From Lachnospiraceae bacterium (GTDB lineage: Bacteria; Bacillota; Clostridia; Lachnospirales; Lachnospiraceae): DNA of 45,974 bases. A program made the translations under genes and the position numbers. The notes under the pieces were generated by a model. The model was not told where the DNA came from. It saw nothing but the letters and a program-made list of their open reading frames with translations, and made no database searches. Position 1 is the first letter of the stretch; each line of letters starts with the position of its first letter. Below are positions 24,394 to 32,634 of this stretch, piece after piece. The stretch spans positions 1 through 45,974 of the forward strand of contig BLMC01000018.1 in NCBI GenBank assembly GCA_011959805.1. The letters are read 5' to 3'.

Positions 24394-24798
24394 ATGAAAG
24401 AAGAAAAGCAGTTTTTAGTGGAAAAATATGGACTAAAACATGAAAATTGTGCGTGGTATTCAGAGAAGGAAAATGCACACAAGCATCTAATCTTTAAAGA
24501 TGCTTTTTTTGAGCGAACTGATATTATTGGTTTATTATTTCGCATCAATAAATTGTGTATGGCAAAGGTAAAATATTTCCGCGCAAATATCGATAAATAT
24601 GAACCGATGAAATATGATTATAAAAAGGGATTTGTGGTTGTGCCATTGTGGGATGCGGACTTTTTAAGACATTGTAGTTCTGGATGGATACTTGATTTTC
24701 GCTATTTACAGACAATTACAATCTATGATGATTTTGTGGCGTTGTGCAAGGAATTAGAAGCTTTTGAGGGAATAAAAGCTGTTTCCAAAGACCTGTGA
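24394..24798 (+). CDS. Unknown protein, 134 residues
   Basis: A soluble protein with no recognised domain. It is rich in Lys, Asp and aromatic residues (KYFRANIDKYEPMKYDYKKGFVVVPLWDADF at about 61-91) and has no signal peptide or membrane helix. AAAAGGGA is well spaced for the ATG and a good promoter precedes it, so I regard it as a real gene. Codons 30-38 contain a stem-loop followed by seven Ts that resembles an intrinsic terminator. It converges on the MocR-type gene, with 68 bases between stops. Function is not predictable from sequence alone. Confidence 0.6.
   Translation: MKEEKQFLVEKYGLKHENCAWYSEKENAHKHLIFKDAFFERTDIIGLLFRINKLCMAKVKYFRANIDKYEPMKYDYKKGFVVVPLWDADFLRHCSSGWILDFRYLQTITIYDDFVALCKELEAFEGIKAVSKDL
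24481..24510 (+). terminator. Terminator-like hairpin inside a coding region
   Basis: AAGCATCT (24481-24488) pairs perfectly with AGATGCTT (24498-24505) over a 9-base loop and runs into a T7 tract. It lies 87 bases into the 134-residue gene. It could attenuate transcription when translation lags; codons there read KHLIFKDAFFE. Confidence 0.45.
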
Positions 24799-24866
24799 CA
24801 ATCGTTGTGCAGTAAATAGTAGCAATAATCTATGTGGAAATTTGTGTACAAGCACAAAGATAGGAC

Positions 24867-26201
24867 TTATAATATAATTTCGCGCAATATTCGCACTGCA
24901 TCTGGAAACTTTTCCGCAGGAACTTCACAGCAGGACAGTGCAATATGTGCATAACCGTCCGCTTTTTTTTCTTCTTTGTGGAAAGGAAAGACCAAAATTC
25001 CATTTGCAGCAGCCATATCGCACAGTTCTTCGCTGGTCAGTGCGCATTTTATTTTCAAGTGCACTAAAAAGACAGACTCGCCCATATAGACATCCGCTTG
25101 CGTGCCAAATGTTTCCTCTAACAACAAAGACAATGCTTTTGCCTTGCTGGAATACAGGCGTTTTAACTTGCGAATTTGGCTTTCTAAGTGTCCATCGCGC
25201 AAGAATTGGCATAATGCAAGTTGCTCTGACTTGGAGGCAGTCTGGTTATAAAGTGCTTTTTTTTCCTCATATAAAGGTAACAAGGAATCCGGTAAAATCA
25301 TAAAACTTAGACGAATGGAGGGCAGAAGTAATTTGGAAAATGTACTTAAATAGACTACGTTTTCGCCTCCAGAAAGCCCTTGCAAACAAGGGATTGGTTT
25401 ACTAAAGTATCGAAATTCATTGTCGTAGTCGTCCTCAATAATCAGGCGGTCATAGACTGCGCACTCTTTTAAAAGTGCGAGTCGTCTCTCGACACTCATC
25501 ACATCGCCAAGCGAGGTCATATGAGATGGAGTCATATAGAGTACACTTGCGTTTTGTTTGTCCTTTTCAATATCAAAACCGTAGTCTTCAAAGATGACCA
25601 TACCTTGTGCAAAGCGTGTGTCATAAAAACAGACTGTGTGGCGTTTCTTGATCAGCGGACATAAAATATTCAACAACGCTTGAGAACCAGCACCAATCAC
25701 AATGTTTTCGGGACGGCAGACAGCGTTGCGCTTGGCTACTACATATCGGCAGAGAACCTCGCGCAGCTCGTACTCACCTTGTGGTTCGCCGTAGGTTAGC
25801 ATACGGCCATCTTGCCGCAACGTACTTTTAATGTAGCGCCGCCACAGATTAAAGTCAAAACTGTCTGCATCAACATTGTTTGAGGTAAAATTATATTGAA
25901 TTTTACTTTTGCGTGCTATGGTAGTTTTTGTGTCCTGCGTATTCTGTTTAGAAAATATATTTACAGTGCGGTCTGTGACATAATATCCACTTTGCGGTCT
26001 GGAAATAATATAACCGTCTGCCGCAAGACATAGATAGGCAGTTTCAATTGTTGTGCGACTTAAACCTAGTTGTACTGCGCCGCGCCGAATAGATGGCATC
26101 TTTGTTCCTGGCATTAAACGACCTGTGACAATCAGATTTTTATAGTAGTCATACACTTGTAGATAACGTGTGGATTGTGTCGAATTGAAATCAAGATTCA
26201 T
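24867..26201 (-). CDS. MocR-type GntR/aminotransferase transcriptional regulator
   Basis: A 444-residue fusion has an N-terminal GntR winged helix (about residues 10-72: YLQVYDYYKNLIVTGRLMPG, LGLSRTTIETAYLCLAADGY). The rest is a class I/II aminotransferase-like domain: YGEPQGEYELREVL at about 138-151, VIGAGSQALLNIL at about 168-180, IIEDDYDNEFRY at about 254-265. STFSKLLLPS carries the PLP-binding lysine, K290. Such proteins (PdxR, GabR, TauR types) sense PLP or an amine and activate a divergent gene. GGAAGGCGG precedes the ATG. The divergent neighbour at 26374 encodes an unknown protein, not a PLP-biosynthesis enzyme, so the regulon is unclear. Length is slightly short of the usual 460-500. 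Confidence 0.88.
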   Translation of the reverse strand: MNLDFNSTQSTRYLQVYDYYKNLIVTGRLMPGTKMPSIRRGAVQLGLSRTTIETAYLCLAADGYIISRPQSGYYVTDRTVNIFSKQNTQDTKTTIARKSKIQYNFTSNNVDADSFDFNLWRRYIKSTLRQDGRMLTYGEPQGEYELREVLCRYVVAKRNAVCRPENIVIGAGSQALLNILCPLIKKRHTVCFYDTRFAQGMVIFEDYGFDIEKDKQNASVLYMTPSHMTSLGDVMSVERRLALLKECAVYDRLIIEDDYDNEFRYFSKPIPCLQGLSGGENVVYLSTFSKLLLPSIRLSFMILPDSLLPLYEEKKALYNQTASKSEQLALCQFLRDGHLESQIRKLKRLYSSKAKALSLLLEETFGTQADVYMGESVFLVHLKIKCALTSEELCDMAAANGILVFPFHKEEKKADGYAHIALSCCEVPAEKFPDAVRILREIIL

Positions 26202-26281
26202 AGGTTGTCCGCCTTCCTTGTTTGTGCTATGATATTAGTATATTTCACGGAAATTTTCTTCTGTCACTGTGTGCATTTTCT

Positions 26282-26313
26282 GTCCTTTAGTGTAACATGA
26301 GAGGATAAAGGAC
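26282..26313. promoter_or_regulatory. Inverted repeat in the mocR divergent region
   Basis: GTCCTTTA (26282-26289) and TAAAGGAC (26306-26313) are exact reverse complements separated by 16 bases. They lie midway between the MocR-type gene and the divergent unknown gene, so they may be the regulator's binding site. Confidence 0.4.
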
Positions 26314-26373
26314 GCAAGTTAAAGCAATATAGAATTTATAGATGGAACTTTTATATGGGAGGTAGAATAAACA

Positions 26374-27069
26374 ATGATGGAGATAAAATATCAAGATGAG
26401 AAGTTCCTTGCAAAAGGAACCTTTTCGATTGGTATTGCAGGCGTCTATGAAAACAAAGACTTCGGCGAGGGAAACATCGAGATTAATATAGAATTAGAGG
26501 ATATTTTAGAGGATTTGCAAAAAGGAAATTCTTCTTTATATGAACCGTTGTTCCCTTATTTAAAAGATAAAGGGGAGGCTGGCGCTGCGATTGCAAAAGG
26601 GATTGCGGATTATTATAATCAGAAAGAGAGAGAAATTAAGGAAAATGTAAAGCAGATTAATGACTACATTCTTTATCGCCTGTTTGACAATCTCGAGGAT
26701 TGTGGATATCCCTTTTGGGAGATTGAGGAGGCAGTGCTTCCGGGTTCATTGGATGGTTACGATATGGATCATCTGACAGAAGAAATTTACAGTGCAGAGG
26801 AGAGCATTGGCAGTTGGGGATTTAACCTGTTTGCAGAACAGCCAAACAATGGAACGGTTGCGAAACCTGATTTGGAAAGTAGGTTGCGAAAACAGTATCC
26901 AATGTTTAATTTTGATGGTTTATATGAATCTATGGAACAGGATTGTCTTTATTTGAGTGGAAGGTTTATGAGCTTTCAGTTTTCTGATGGCTGGGGAGCG
27001 CAACTATTGTGTGCAGCATATGACGAATTTGATGAAAATTTGGCTTCCTGTGATTGGCATAATCACTAA
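26374..27069 (+). CDS. Unknown protein, 231 residues
   Basis: A soluble acidic protein with no signal peptide, no membrane helix and no domain I recognise. Features visible are ELEDILEDLQKGN (about 41-53), a Lys/Glu-rich helix (YYNQKEREIKENVKQINDYI, about 79-98), and a Trp/Gly-rich C-terminus (FSDGWGAQLLCAAYDEF). The start is ATG ATG at 26374/26377 with GGGAGGT about 12 bases upstream. It diverges from the MocR-type regulator and is the most likely target of that protein by position. About 300 bases of non-coding DNA separate it from the ABC genes. Confidence 0.6.
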   Translation: MMEIKYQDEKFLAKGTFSIGIAGVYENKDFGEGNIEINIELEDILEDLQKGNSSLYEPLFPYLKDKGEAGAAIAKGIADYYNQKEREIKENVKQINDYILYRLFDNLEDCGYPFWEIEEAVLPGSLDGYDMDHLTEEIYSAEESIGSWGFNLFAEQPNNGTVAKPDLESRLRKQYPMFNFDGLYESMEQDCLYLSGRFMSFQFSDGWGAQLLCAAYDEFDENLASCDWHNH

Positions 27070-27376
27070 GGCAGATTTATTATTCTTTAAGGGTATATAT
27101 TTTGGCAAGTAGTTTTGCATTTATATTATCGAAAACAATAATTGAGTTTAAAGTAGTACCTGTTTATAATTGCAAGTATTACTGGGGAGTTGAAAAGAAG
27201 AATCAAAAGAATAAAATATCGAACAAACAAAAGGCAGAGCGCTCTGTGGGAGGTTAAGTATACTTTTTAGAGTGATGAAGAAATCAACAGATAAAATAGA
27301 ATCGAAAAATTGTTTCTAAAAACAGATGTAATAGAGACTTTGAAAGACTATTAATAGTAGAAGGGGGAAAACTTTT
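27070..27376. other. Intergenic stretch before the ABC exporter genes
   Basis: About 300 bases without a credible gene. It holds a weak promoter candidate (TTGAAA at 27190, 16-bp spacer, TAAAAT at 27212). It also has a perfect 12-bp palindrome CAGAGCGCTCTG at 27235-27246, just downstream, that could be an operator for the ABC genes. No adjacent regulator gene was seen. Confidence 0.4.
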
Positions 27377-29131
27377 ATGAAAAGCTTGTTAAAGTACATA
27401 AAAGATTACAAAAAGGAAAGCATTCTGGCGCCTTTGTTTAAAATGTTGGAGGCTTCCTTTGAATTGATGGTGCCACTTGTTATGGCAGCAATTATTGACA
27501 ACGGTATTGCAAACAGTGATACTTCGTATATTTTTCAGATGGGGGCTGTATTGGTGCTGCTGGCAGCAGTGGGGCTTGCCAGTTCTGTCACAGCACAGTA
27601 TTTTAGCGCAAAGGCAGCAGTTGGTTTTGCTACTAAATTGCGAAATGCCTTATTCTCGCATATACAGGGGCTGTCCTACACAGAGCTTGATACTGTTGGA
27701 ACCAGCACGCTTATCACGCGCATGACCAGCGATGTCAACCAGATTCAAAACGGTGTCAACTTGACATTACGTCTGTTGTTGCGCTCTCCATTTATTGTAT
27801 TTGGTGCAATGGTGATGGCGTTCACTGTGGATGTGCAGGCAGCACTTATTTTTGTGGTAACAATTCCGCTGCTTGCAGTTGTTGTGTTTGGAATTATGCT
27901 TGTCAGTATGCCATTATATAAAAAAGTGCAGGCAGCGCTTGACAAAATCCTTGGCCGGACACGCGAAAACCTTGCAGGTGCCCGTGTAATTCGCGCATTC
28001 TGCAATGAGGAGTCAGAGACCGCGGATTTTGAACAGGAAAACGAGCTTCTACTCAACACACAAGTCTTTGTCGGAAAGATTTCTGCTGCAATGAATCCTG
28101 TGACATATATTATTATCAATATTGCGCTTGTGGTGTTACTGTGGACAGGAGCAGTGCGTGTGGACAATGGTATCATTACACAGGGGGCGGTGGTTGCGCT
28201 GGTAAATTATATGTCCCAAATTTTGGTAGAGCTTGTCAAGATGGCAAATCTTATCATACAACTTACAAAGGCGCTCGCTTGCGCAAAGCGTGTTGAGAGT
28301 ATCTTTGACATCACGTCGAGCATGGAAAACGGTACACTTGGCAAAAATGACATAAAAGCTATCAAGGGCAATGACAAAAATGCAGCGATTATTTTTGACC
28401 ATGTAAGCCTCACTTATAGCGGTGGCGGTGACGAATCTCTGACGGACATTGATTTTGTTGTGAAAAGAGGCGAGACAGTTGGTATTATCGGCGGCACTGG
28501 TTCTGGTAAGACTTCCGTAGTGAATTTAATTCCGCGCTTTTACGATGCCACAAAAGGGGCTGTGATTGTGAATGGAGTTTCCGTAAAAGATTATGATATT
28601 TCTGCGCTGCGGGCAAAAATCGGTGTTGTTCCGCAAAAAGCTGTATTGTTTAAGGGGACAATTCGTGAAAATCTTTTGTGGGGAAATGAGAATGCGTCGG
28701 AGCAGGATATCGAAGATGCACTGCGTATCTCGCAAGCCAAAGAGTTTGTGGATACCAAAGATGGCAGGCTTGACTTTATGATTGCGCAGGGCGGTAAAAA
28801 TCTTTCTGGTGGTCAGAAACAGCGTCTTACAATTGCACGTGCCATAGTGCGAAAACCTGAGATTTTGATTCTCGATGACAGTGCTTCGGCACTTGATTTT
28901 GCCACGGATGCAAAGCTCCGCGCAGCAGTGAAAGATATGGAAAATGACATGACGGTCATTATTGTCTCACAGCGCGCCGCTTCAATACAGTATGCTGACA
29001 AAATAGTTGTGATGGATGACGGTGCAGTGGCAGGAGTCGGTACACATGAACAATTGCTTGCTGACAATGTGATTTATCAGGAAATCTACTATTCACAATT
29101 TCCTGATAGGAAAGCAAAAGCTGTGGATTAA
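27377..29131 (+). CDS. ABC exporter half-transporter with degenerate nucleotide site
   Basis: This 584-residue protein has an N-terminal six-helix exporter domain (about 1-310) and a C-terminal ATPase domain. Walker A is GGTGSGKTS (372-380, K378) and the signature is LSGGQ (476-480). Walker B ILILDDSAS has Asp501 where the catalytic Glu is expected, and the switch residue is Gln532 (VSQR) instead of His. Loss of both catalytic residues in one partner is the hallmark of heterodimeric exporters such as BmrCD, LmrCD or TmrAB. The second half is encoded 20 bases downstream. Likely substrate is a drug, lipid or peptide; this cannot be resolved. AGAAGGGGG precedes the ATG. Confidence 0.92.
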   Translation: MKSLLKYIKDYKKESILAPLFKMLEASFELMVPLVMAAIIDNGIANSDTSYIFQMGAVLVLLAAVGLASSVTAQYFSAKAAVGFATKLRNALFSHIQGLSYTELDTVGTSTLITRMTSDVNQIQNGVNLTLRLLLRSPFIVFGAMVMAFTVDVQAALIFVVTIPLLAVVVFGIMLVSMPLYKKVQAALDKILGRTRENLAGARVIRAFCNEESETADFEQENELLLNTQVFVGKISAAMNPVTYIIINIALVVLLWTGAVRVDNGIITQGAVVALVNYMSQILVELVKMANLIIQLTKALACAKRVESIFDITSSMENGTLGKNDIKAIKGNDKNAAIIFDHVSLTYSGGGDESLTDIDFVVKRGETVGIIGGTGSGKTSVVNLIPRFYDATKGAVIVNGVSVKDYDISALRAKIGVVPQKAVLFKGTIRENLLWGNENASEQDIEDALRISQAKEFVDTKDGRLDFMIAQGGKNLSGGQKQRLTIARAIVRKPEILILDDSASALDFATDAKLRAAVKDMENDMTVIIVSQRAASIQYADKIVVMDDGAVAGVGTHEQLLADNVIYQEIYYSQFPDRKAKAVD

Positions 29132-29151
29132 CAAGCGCGGAGGGTATTGGA

Positions 29152-30939
29152 ATGAAAGATATTGCATCAAAAAGAAATAATATAAATAAAGAAATATTAA
29201 GTAAAGTGTTAGACCACATTGGAAAATATAAAATATTTCTGTTTTTTTCGATTGTGTTAGCAGCAATTTCGGTAATACTTACCTTATATATACCTATTTT
29301 AACGGGTGAGGCGGTAGACTGTATTCTTGGTCCGGGTGCTGTAGATTTTGACGGGATTTGGGATATACTAAAGAAGATGGTAGTTATTATTGTACTGACA
29401 GCAGTAGTGCAGTGGGTTATGAACACTTGCAATAATAAAATAGCCTATCAAGTTGTGCGCGATGTGCGCGATGAGGCATTTCATAAATTGCAGATTTTGC
29501 CACTCAAGTATATCGATGGACATTCTCACGGTGATATTGTGAGCCGTGTGATTGCGGATGTAGACCAATTTTCTGATGGCCTGTTGATGGGATTCACCCA
29601 GCTTTTTACGGGTGTTGTGACAATTATCGGCACGTTAATTTTTATGTTTTCTATTAATGTGTCAACGACCATCGTCGTTGTGATTTTAACACCATTATCA
29701 TTTTTTATCGCAGGATTTATTGCCAAAAGAACATTTAGCATGTCCAAACTTCAATCGGAGACACGCGGTGAGCAAACAGCGTTGATTGATGAAATGATTG
29801 GCAATGAAAAGGTCGTGAAGGCGTTTGGACATGAGCCGCAGGTAATGGAACAGTTCACAGAAATCAATGCCCGACTACAAAAGGCAAGTGTCAAAGCAAT
29901 TTTTTTCTCTTCTTTGACTAATCCATGTACACGTTTTGTCAATAGCCTTGTTTATGCAGGGGTTGGAATTCTCGGCGCATTTCTTGCGATAAGAGGTTAT
30001 ATTAGTGTGGGGCAGCTCACAAGTTTTCTAAGTTATGCAAATCAGTATACGAAGCCATTTAATGAAATATCGGGTGTTGTGACAGAGTTGCAGACTGCAT
30101 TGGCATGCGCGGGGAGAGTATTTGAGTTTATCGAGGAAGAGCCGCAGATACCAGAACCAGATAATGCAGCAGTTTTGCAGGCGCCAAAGGGTAATATTAC
30201 AATGCAAAATGTTCACTTTTCATACAATCCCGATCAAAAGTTAATACAAGATTTTAACCTTGAAGTGAAGTCAGGTCAGCGCGTAGCAATCGTGGGTCCG
30301 ACTGGATGTGGAAAAACAACTGTCATAAATTTGCTGATGCGGTTCTATGATGTTAATAGTGGAAGAATTTTGATTGATGGCGTTGATATTAGGGATATGA
30401 CAAGAAAAAGCTTGCGGGAAAGTTTTGGAATGGTTTTGCAGGAGACTTGGCTTCACGCAGGTACAATCCGAGAAAATATTGTGATGGGAAAACCAAATGC
30501 TACACAAGATGAGGTGATTGCTGCGGCGAAAGCGGCACATGCACACAGCTTTATCAAACGTCTACCAATGGGTTATGACACAGTGATTACAGAAGACGGA
30601 GGCAGTCTCTCACAAGGACAAAAACAACTTTTGTGTATTACCCGCGTAATGCTCTGCTTGCCTCCAATGTTGATTCTTGACGAGGCGACTTCCTCCATCG
30701 ATACGCGCACCGAAATTAAAATTTCGCAGGCATTTAACACTATGATGAAAGGAAGAACAAGTTTCATTGTGGCGCATAGACTTTCGACAATTCGGGAGGC
30801 AGATATTATTCTTGTTATGAAGGATGGAAATATTATTGAGCAGGGTAATCATGAGACGCTCTTGAACAAAAAAGACGGATTTTATGCGAAGTTGTACAAC
30901 AGTCAATTTGAAGGTAATAGTTCGGCCATGCACAATTAA
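29152..30939 (+). CDS. ABC exporter half-transporter with catalytic nucleotide site
   Basis: This 595-residue partner of the preceding protein has the same exporter fold: membrane domain about 1-320, then ATPase. Walker A is GPTGCGKTT (382-390, K388), the signature is altered to LSQGQ (486-490), and Walker B LILDEATSS has catalytic Glu511. The H-loop His542 (AHRLST) is intact. The pair forms one hydrolysing site from this Walker B/H-loop with the LSGGQ of the first protein, and one degenerate site with LSQGQ, as in known asymmetric exporters. The start has GCGGAGGG upstream. No clear terminator follows; the stop codon already lies within the first bases of a long repeat whose internal stem may serve. 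Confidence 0.92.
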   Translation: MKDIASKRNNINKEILSKVLDHIGKYKIFLFFSIVLAAISVILTLYIPILTGEAVDCILGPGAVDFDGIWDILKKMVVIIVLTAVVQWVMNTCNNKIAYQVVRDVRDEAFHKLQILPLKYIDGHSHGDIVSRVIADVDQFSDGLLMGFTQLFTGVVTIIGTLIFMFSINVSTTIVVVILTPLSFFIAGFIAKRTFSMSKLQSETRGEQTALIDEMIGNEKVVKAFGHEPQVMEQFTEINARLQKASVKAIFFSSLTNPCTRFVNSLVYAGVGILGAFLAIRGYISVGQLTSFLSYANQYTKPFNEISGVVTELQTALACAGRVFEFIEEEPQIPEPDNAAVLQAPKGNITMQNVHFSYNPDQKLIQDFNLEVKSGQRVAIVGPTGCGKTTVINLLMRFYDVNSGRILIDGVDIRDMTRKSLRESFGMVLQETWLHAGTIRENIVMGKPNATQDEVIAAAKAAHAHSFIKRLPMGYDTVITEDGGSLSQGQKQLLCITRVMLCLPPMLILDEATSSIDTRTEIKISQAFNTMMKGRTSFIVAHRLSTIREADIILVMKDGNIIEQGNHETLLNKKDGFYAKLYNSQFEGNSSAMHN

Positions 30940-31048
30940 TTCTATAAGGCGGACGTTCATCATCAAAGAAGTCGCCAGCGAAGACTTCATATTATTGGTG
31001 AAAATGTACATTCTGGCGGTTTATGAATGACGTGGCTGGACTGTAACA
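30932..31048 (+). repeat. Left arm of a ~115-bp inverted repeat around the mraY-like gene
   Basis: The sequence from ACAATTAATTCTATA to GGACTGTAACA aligns with the reverse complement of 32347-32462 over its whole length. I judge about three quarters of bases identical by eye, with AATTAATTCTATA, GCGGACG, AAGTCGCCAGC and TGGTnAAAATG shared. An internal stem (GTCGCCAG with CTGGCGG) is preserved. It overlaps the last codons of the ABC gene. Confidence 0.75.
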
Positions 31049-31109
31049 TTTGAAGCGATATCGAGCAGTGTAAATTAATGAAGAGCAGATAATACGATTT
31101 ACGATGCAG

Positions 31110-31159
31110 TTATACTAGATACAATAAATATACCTTGTAAGAGATTGTATCTAGTATAA
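31110..31159. promoter_or_regulatory. Perfect 16-bp inverted repeat upstream of the mraY-like gene
   Basis: TTATACTAGATACAAT (31110-31125) is the exact reverse complement of 31144-31159, with an 18-base spacer. The right arm contains a TATAAT-like box (31155-31160). It may be an operator over a promoter or an RNA hairpin in the leader; no good -35 box could be fixed. Confidence 0.5.
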
Positions 31160-31197
31160 TAGATTGATGCAGTAGTGCAAAAAAGGAGATTGGAAAA

Positions 31198-32163
31198 ATG
31201 ATAAATAAAATTCTGGATGTATCAGATTATGCGATTTTGGGTTTTGTGGGTGTAGCCTTCGCATATCTGCTGACCAGCTATCTGTTGGCGGTTGGAATGA
31301 ATAAACTCCCTAGAGATCATGGGCGGGAATTTGCCCATGACGGTGGTCTTTCCGCAGGCAAACCACGCGGTGCAGGATTTGTCTTTATCCTTGTCTTTGT
31401 ATTGGCTGCATTTATATTTGGCAATGTGGATAGAGAGATGGTAATTTATTTGATATTGACTGTTTCTGCAATGATGACAGGGTATCTGGACGATTGTGCA
31501 AAGGTGTCTTGGGGAGAATTGCGCAAAGGGCTTTTGGATCTTGTAATTGCAGTTATGACAGCAATTACAATGGTCAATTTTAATGGAAGTAATGTTACAA
31601 TTGCGTTGACTGGGCAGGTGATTGCACTTCCGCCTTTGTTATATGGTGCGCTTGCTGTTATTTTAGTATGGGGTTCTATCAATGTGACAAATTGTGCGGA
31701 CGGTGTGGATGGTTTGTCGGGCACATTGACAAGTATCACACTGTTTACAATCTATATGATTATGAGTAGGACAGGAGCAGCACCAGAATTTTCTTATATG
31801 ATTTTGTTGTTTATTGCATGTATTTTAGGATATCTGTGGTTTAATGCGACACCAAGTCGTCTTTTAATGGGGGATGCTGGTTCGCGGGCGATGGGACTTT
31901 TTATAGCAGTCTCTATTATGAAGACAGGAAGACCATTTTTGTATTTGCTAGTGGCGTTAGTGCTTATGGTAGATGGTGGAATTGGTCTTGTGAAAGTTTC
32001 GTTGCTGCGCTTTTTGAAAATTAAAATTCTTACCAAAATACGTACACCGCTACACGACCATGTGCGCAAAAATCTGGGTTGGTCCAATGCGCAGACAGTA
32101 TTTAAGTTTGCAATTATTCAGATTATGATATCGGTGGCAGTGGTATGGCTTACTGTGTTTTAG
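31198..32163 (+). CDS. MraY/WecA-like phosphosugar-lipid transferase, divergent
   Basis: This 321-residue polytopic enzyme of the glycosyltransferase 4 family transfers a phospho-sugar from a UDP-sugar to undecaprenyl phosphate. MraY landmarks: GYLDDCAKV with D98-D99; NVTNCADGVDGLSG (about 161-174, corresponding to N..N.TDG.DGL but with Ala for Thr); LLMGDAGSRAMG with D226; and PLHDHVRKNLGW with H286-D287-H288 where MraY has HHH. The C-terminal GWSNAQTVFKF also resembles MraY (KGW.E..VV.RF). It is not in a dcw cluster, so it is probably a second, non-essential MraY-like enzyme for another wall polymer, or an alternative peptidoglycan route. AAAAGGAG precedes the ATG. It stands alone between long inverted repeats. 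Confidence 0.8.
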   Translation: MINKILDVSDYAILGFVGVAFAYLLTSYLLAVGMNKLPRDHGREFAHDGGLSAGKPRGAGFVFILVFVLAAFIFGNVDREMVIYLILTVSAMMTGYLDDCAKVSWGELRKGLLDLVIAVMTAITMVNFNGSNVTIALTGQVIALPPLLYGALAVILVWGSINVTNCADGVDGLSGTLTSITLFTIYMIMSRTGAAPEFSYMILLFIACILGYLWFNATPSRLLMGDAGSRAMGLFIAVSIMKTGRPFLYLLVALVLMVDGGIGLVKVSLLRFLKIKILTKIRTPLHDHVRKNLGWSNAQTVFKFAIIQIMISVAVVWLTVF

Positions 32164-32187
32164 AGCTGTTGTTGACAGCTCTTTTTC
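32162..32187 (+). terminator. Intrinsic terminator of the mraY-like gene
   Basis: AGAGCTGT (32162-32169) pairs with ACAGCTCT (32175-32182) over TGTTG and is followed by TTTTTCTTT. Confidence 0.85.
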
Positions 32188-32189
32188 TT

Positions 32190-32277
32190 TATGCACACGG
32201 ACACCCAAGTGCAATTTGTCAGTAGAAGCTGACGGGTACCCAGCGCGCAAATAGGGGAAGATAAATCTTCTCTACTT
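32190..32277 (+). repeat. Terminator-abutting hairpin element, long form, copy C
   Basis: This reads TATGCACACGGACACCC from the terminator T-tract, then GTCAGtagaaGCTGAC, GCGCGCAA and an AGATaaATCT-type stem ending CTCTACTT. It is colinear with the reverse complement of copy A. A further related stretch (TTGCACACAGAAAAG..., with CCCGCG/CGCGGG stem) continues to about 32346. Confidence 0.65.
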
Positions 32278-32346
32278 AATTGCACACAGAAAAGTAATAT
32301 GCAGAAAAGAGCAGCCCGCGTCCAGCGCGGGAGTAGGGAGAATTGT

Positions 32347-32462
32347 GTAACAGTTCAGTCATATCATTTATAAGTCACCAGAGTGTGCATTTTGACCAAT
32401 GATATTTGATTTTTGCTGGCGACTTATTTCATGAAGGGCGTCCGCTCTATAGAATTAATTGT
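32347..32462 (-). repeat. Right arm of the ~115-bp inverted repeat
   Basis: This is the reverse-complement partner of 30932-31048. An internal 12-bp stem, ATAAGTCACCAG (32370-32381) against CTGGCGACTTAT, has one G-U type pair; the left arm keeps the stem despite base changes. It lies between the hairpin elements and the trmB promoter. Confidence 0.75.
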
Positions 32463-32634
32463 ACAAATTGTCTTTCGTGAGCAAACTTACACGTACAATT
32501 TACAAAATTGTATACAATTGTGCAAAAAAATTGAATTTTATAAAAATTTGGTGAAATTTATATGTGACAAATATAAACAATAGGTGTACAATAATATCGG
32601 ACAATATGGTAAAAATTAGAAGGGAAATATAGAA
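32463..32634 (+). promoter_or_regulatory. AT-rich leader and probable promoter of trmB-mrp operon
   Basis: Several overlapping TACAATT/AATTGTA palindromic motifs lie at about 32460-32525 (for example ACAATT...AATTGTATACAATTGT). A plausible promoter follows: GTGACA near 32563 and TACAAT near 32587. Exact transcription start is uncertain. Confidence 0.35.
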
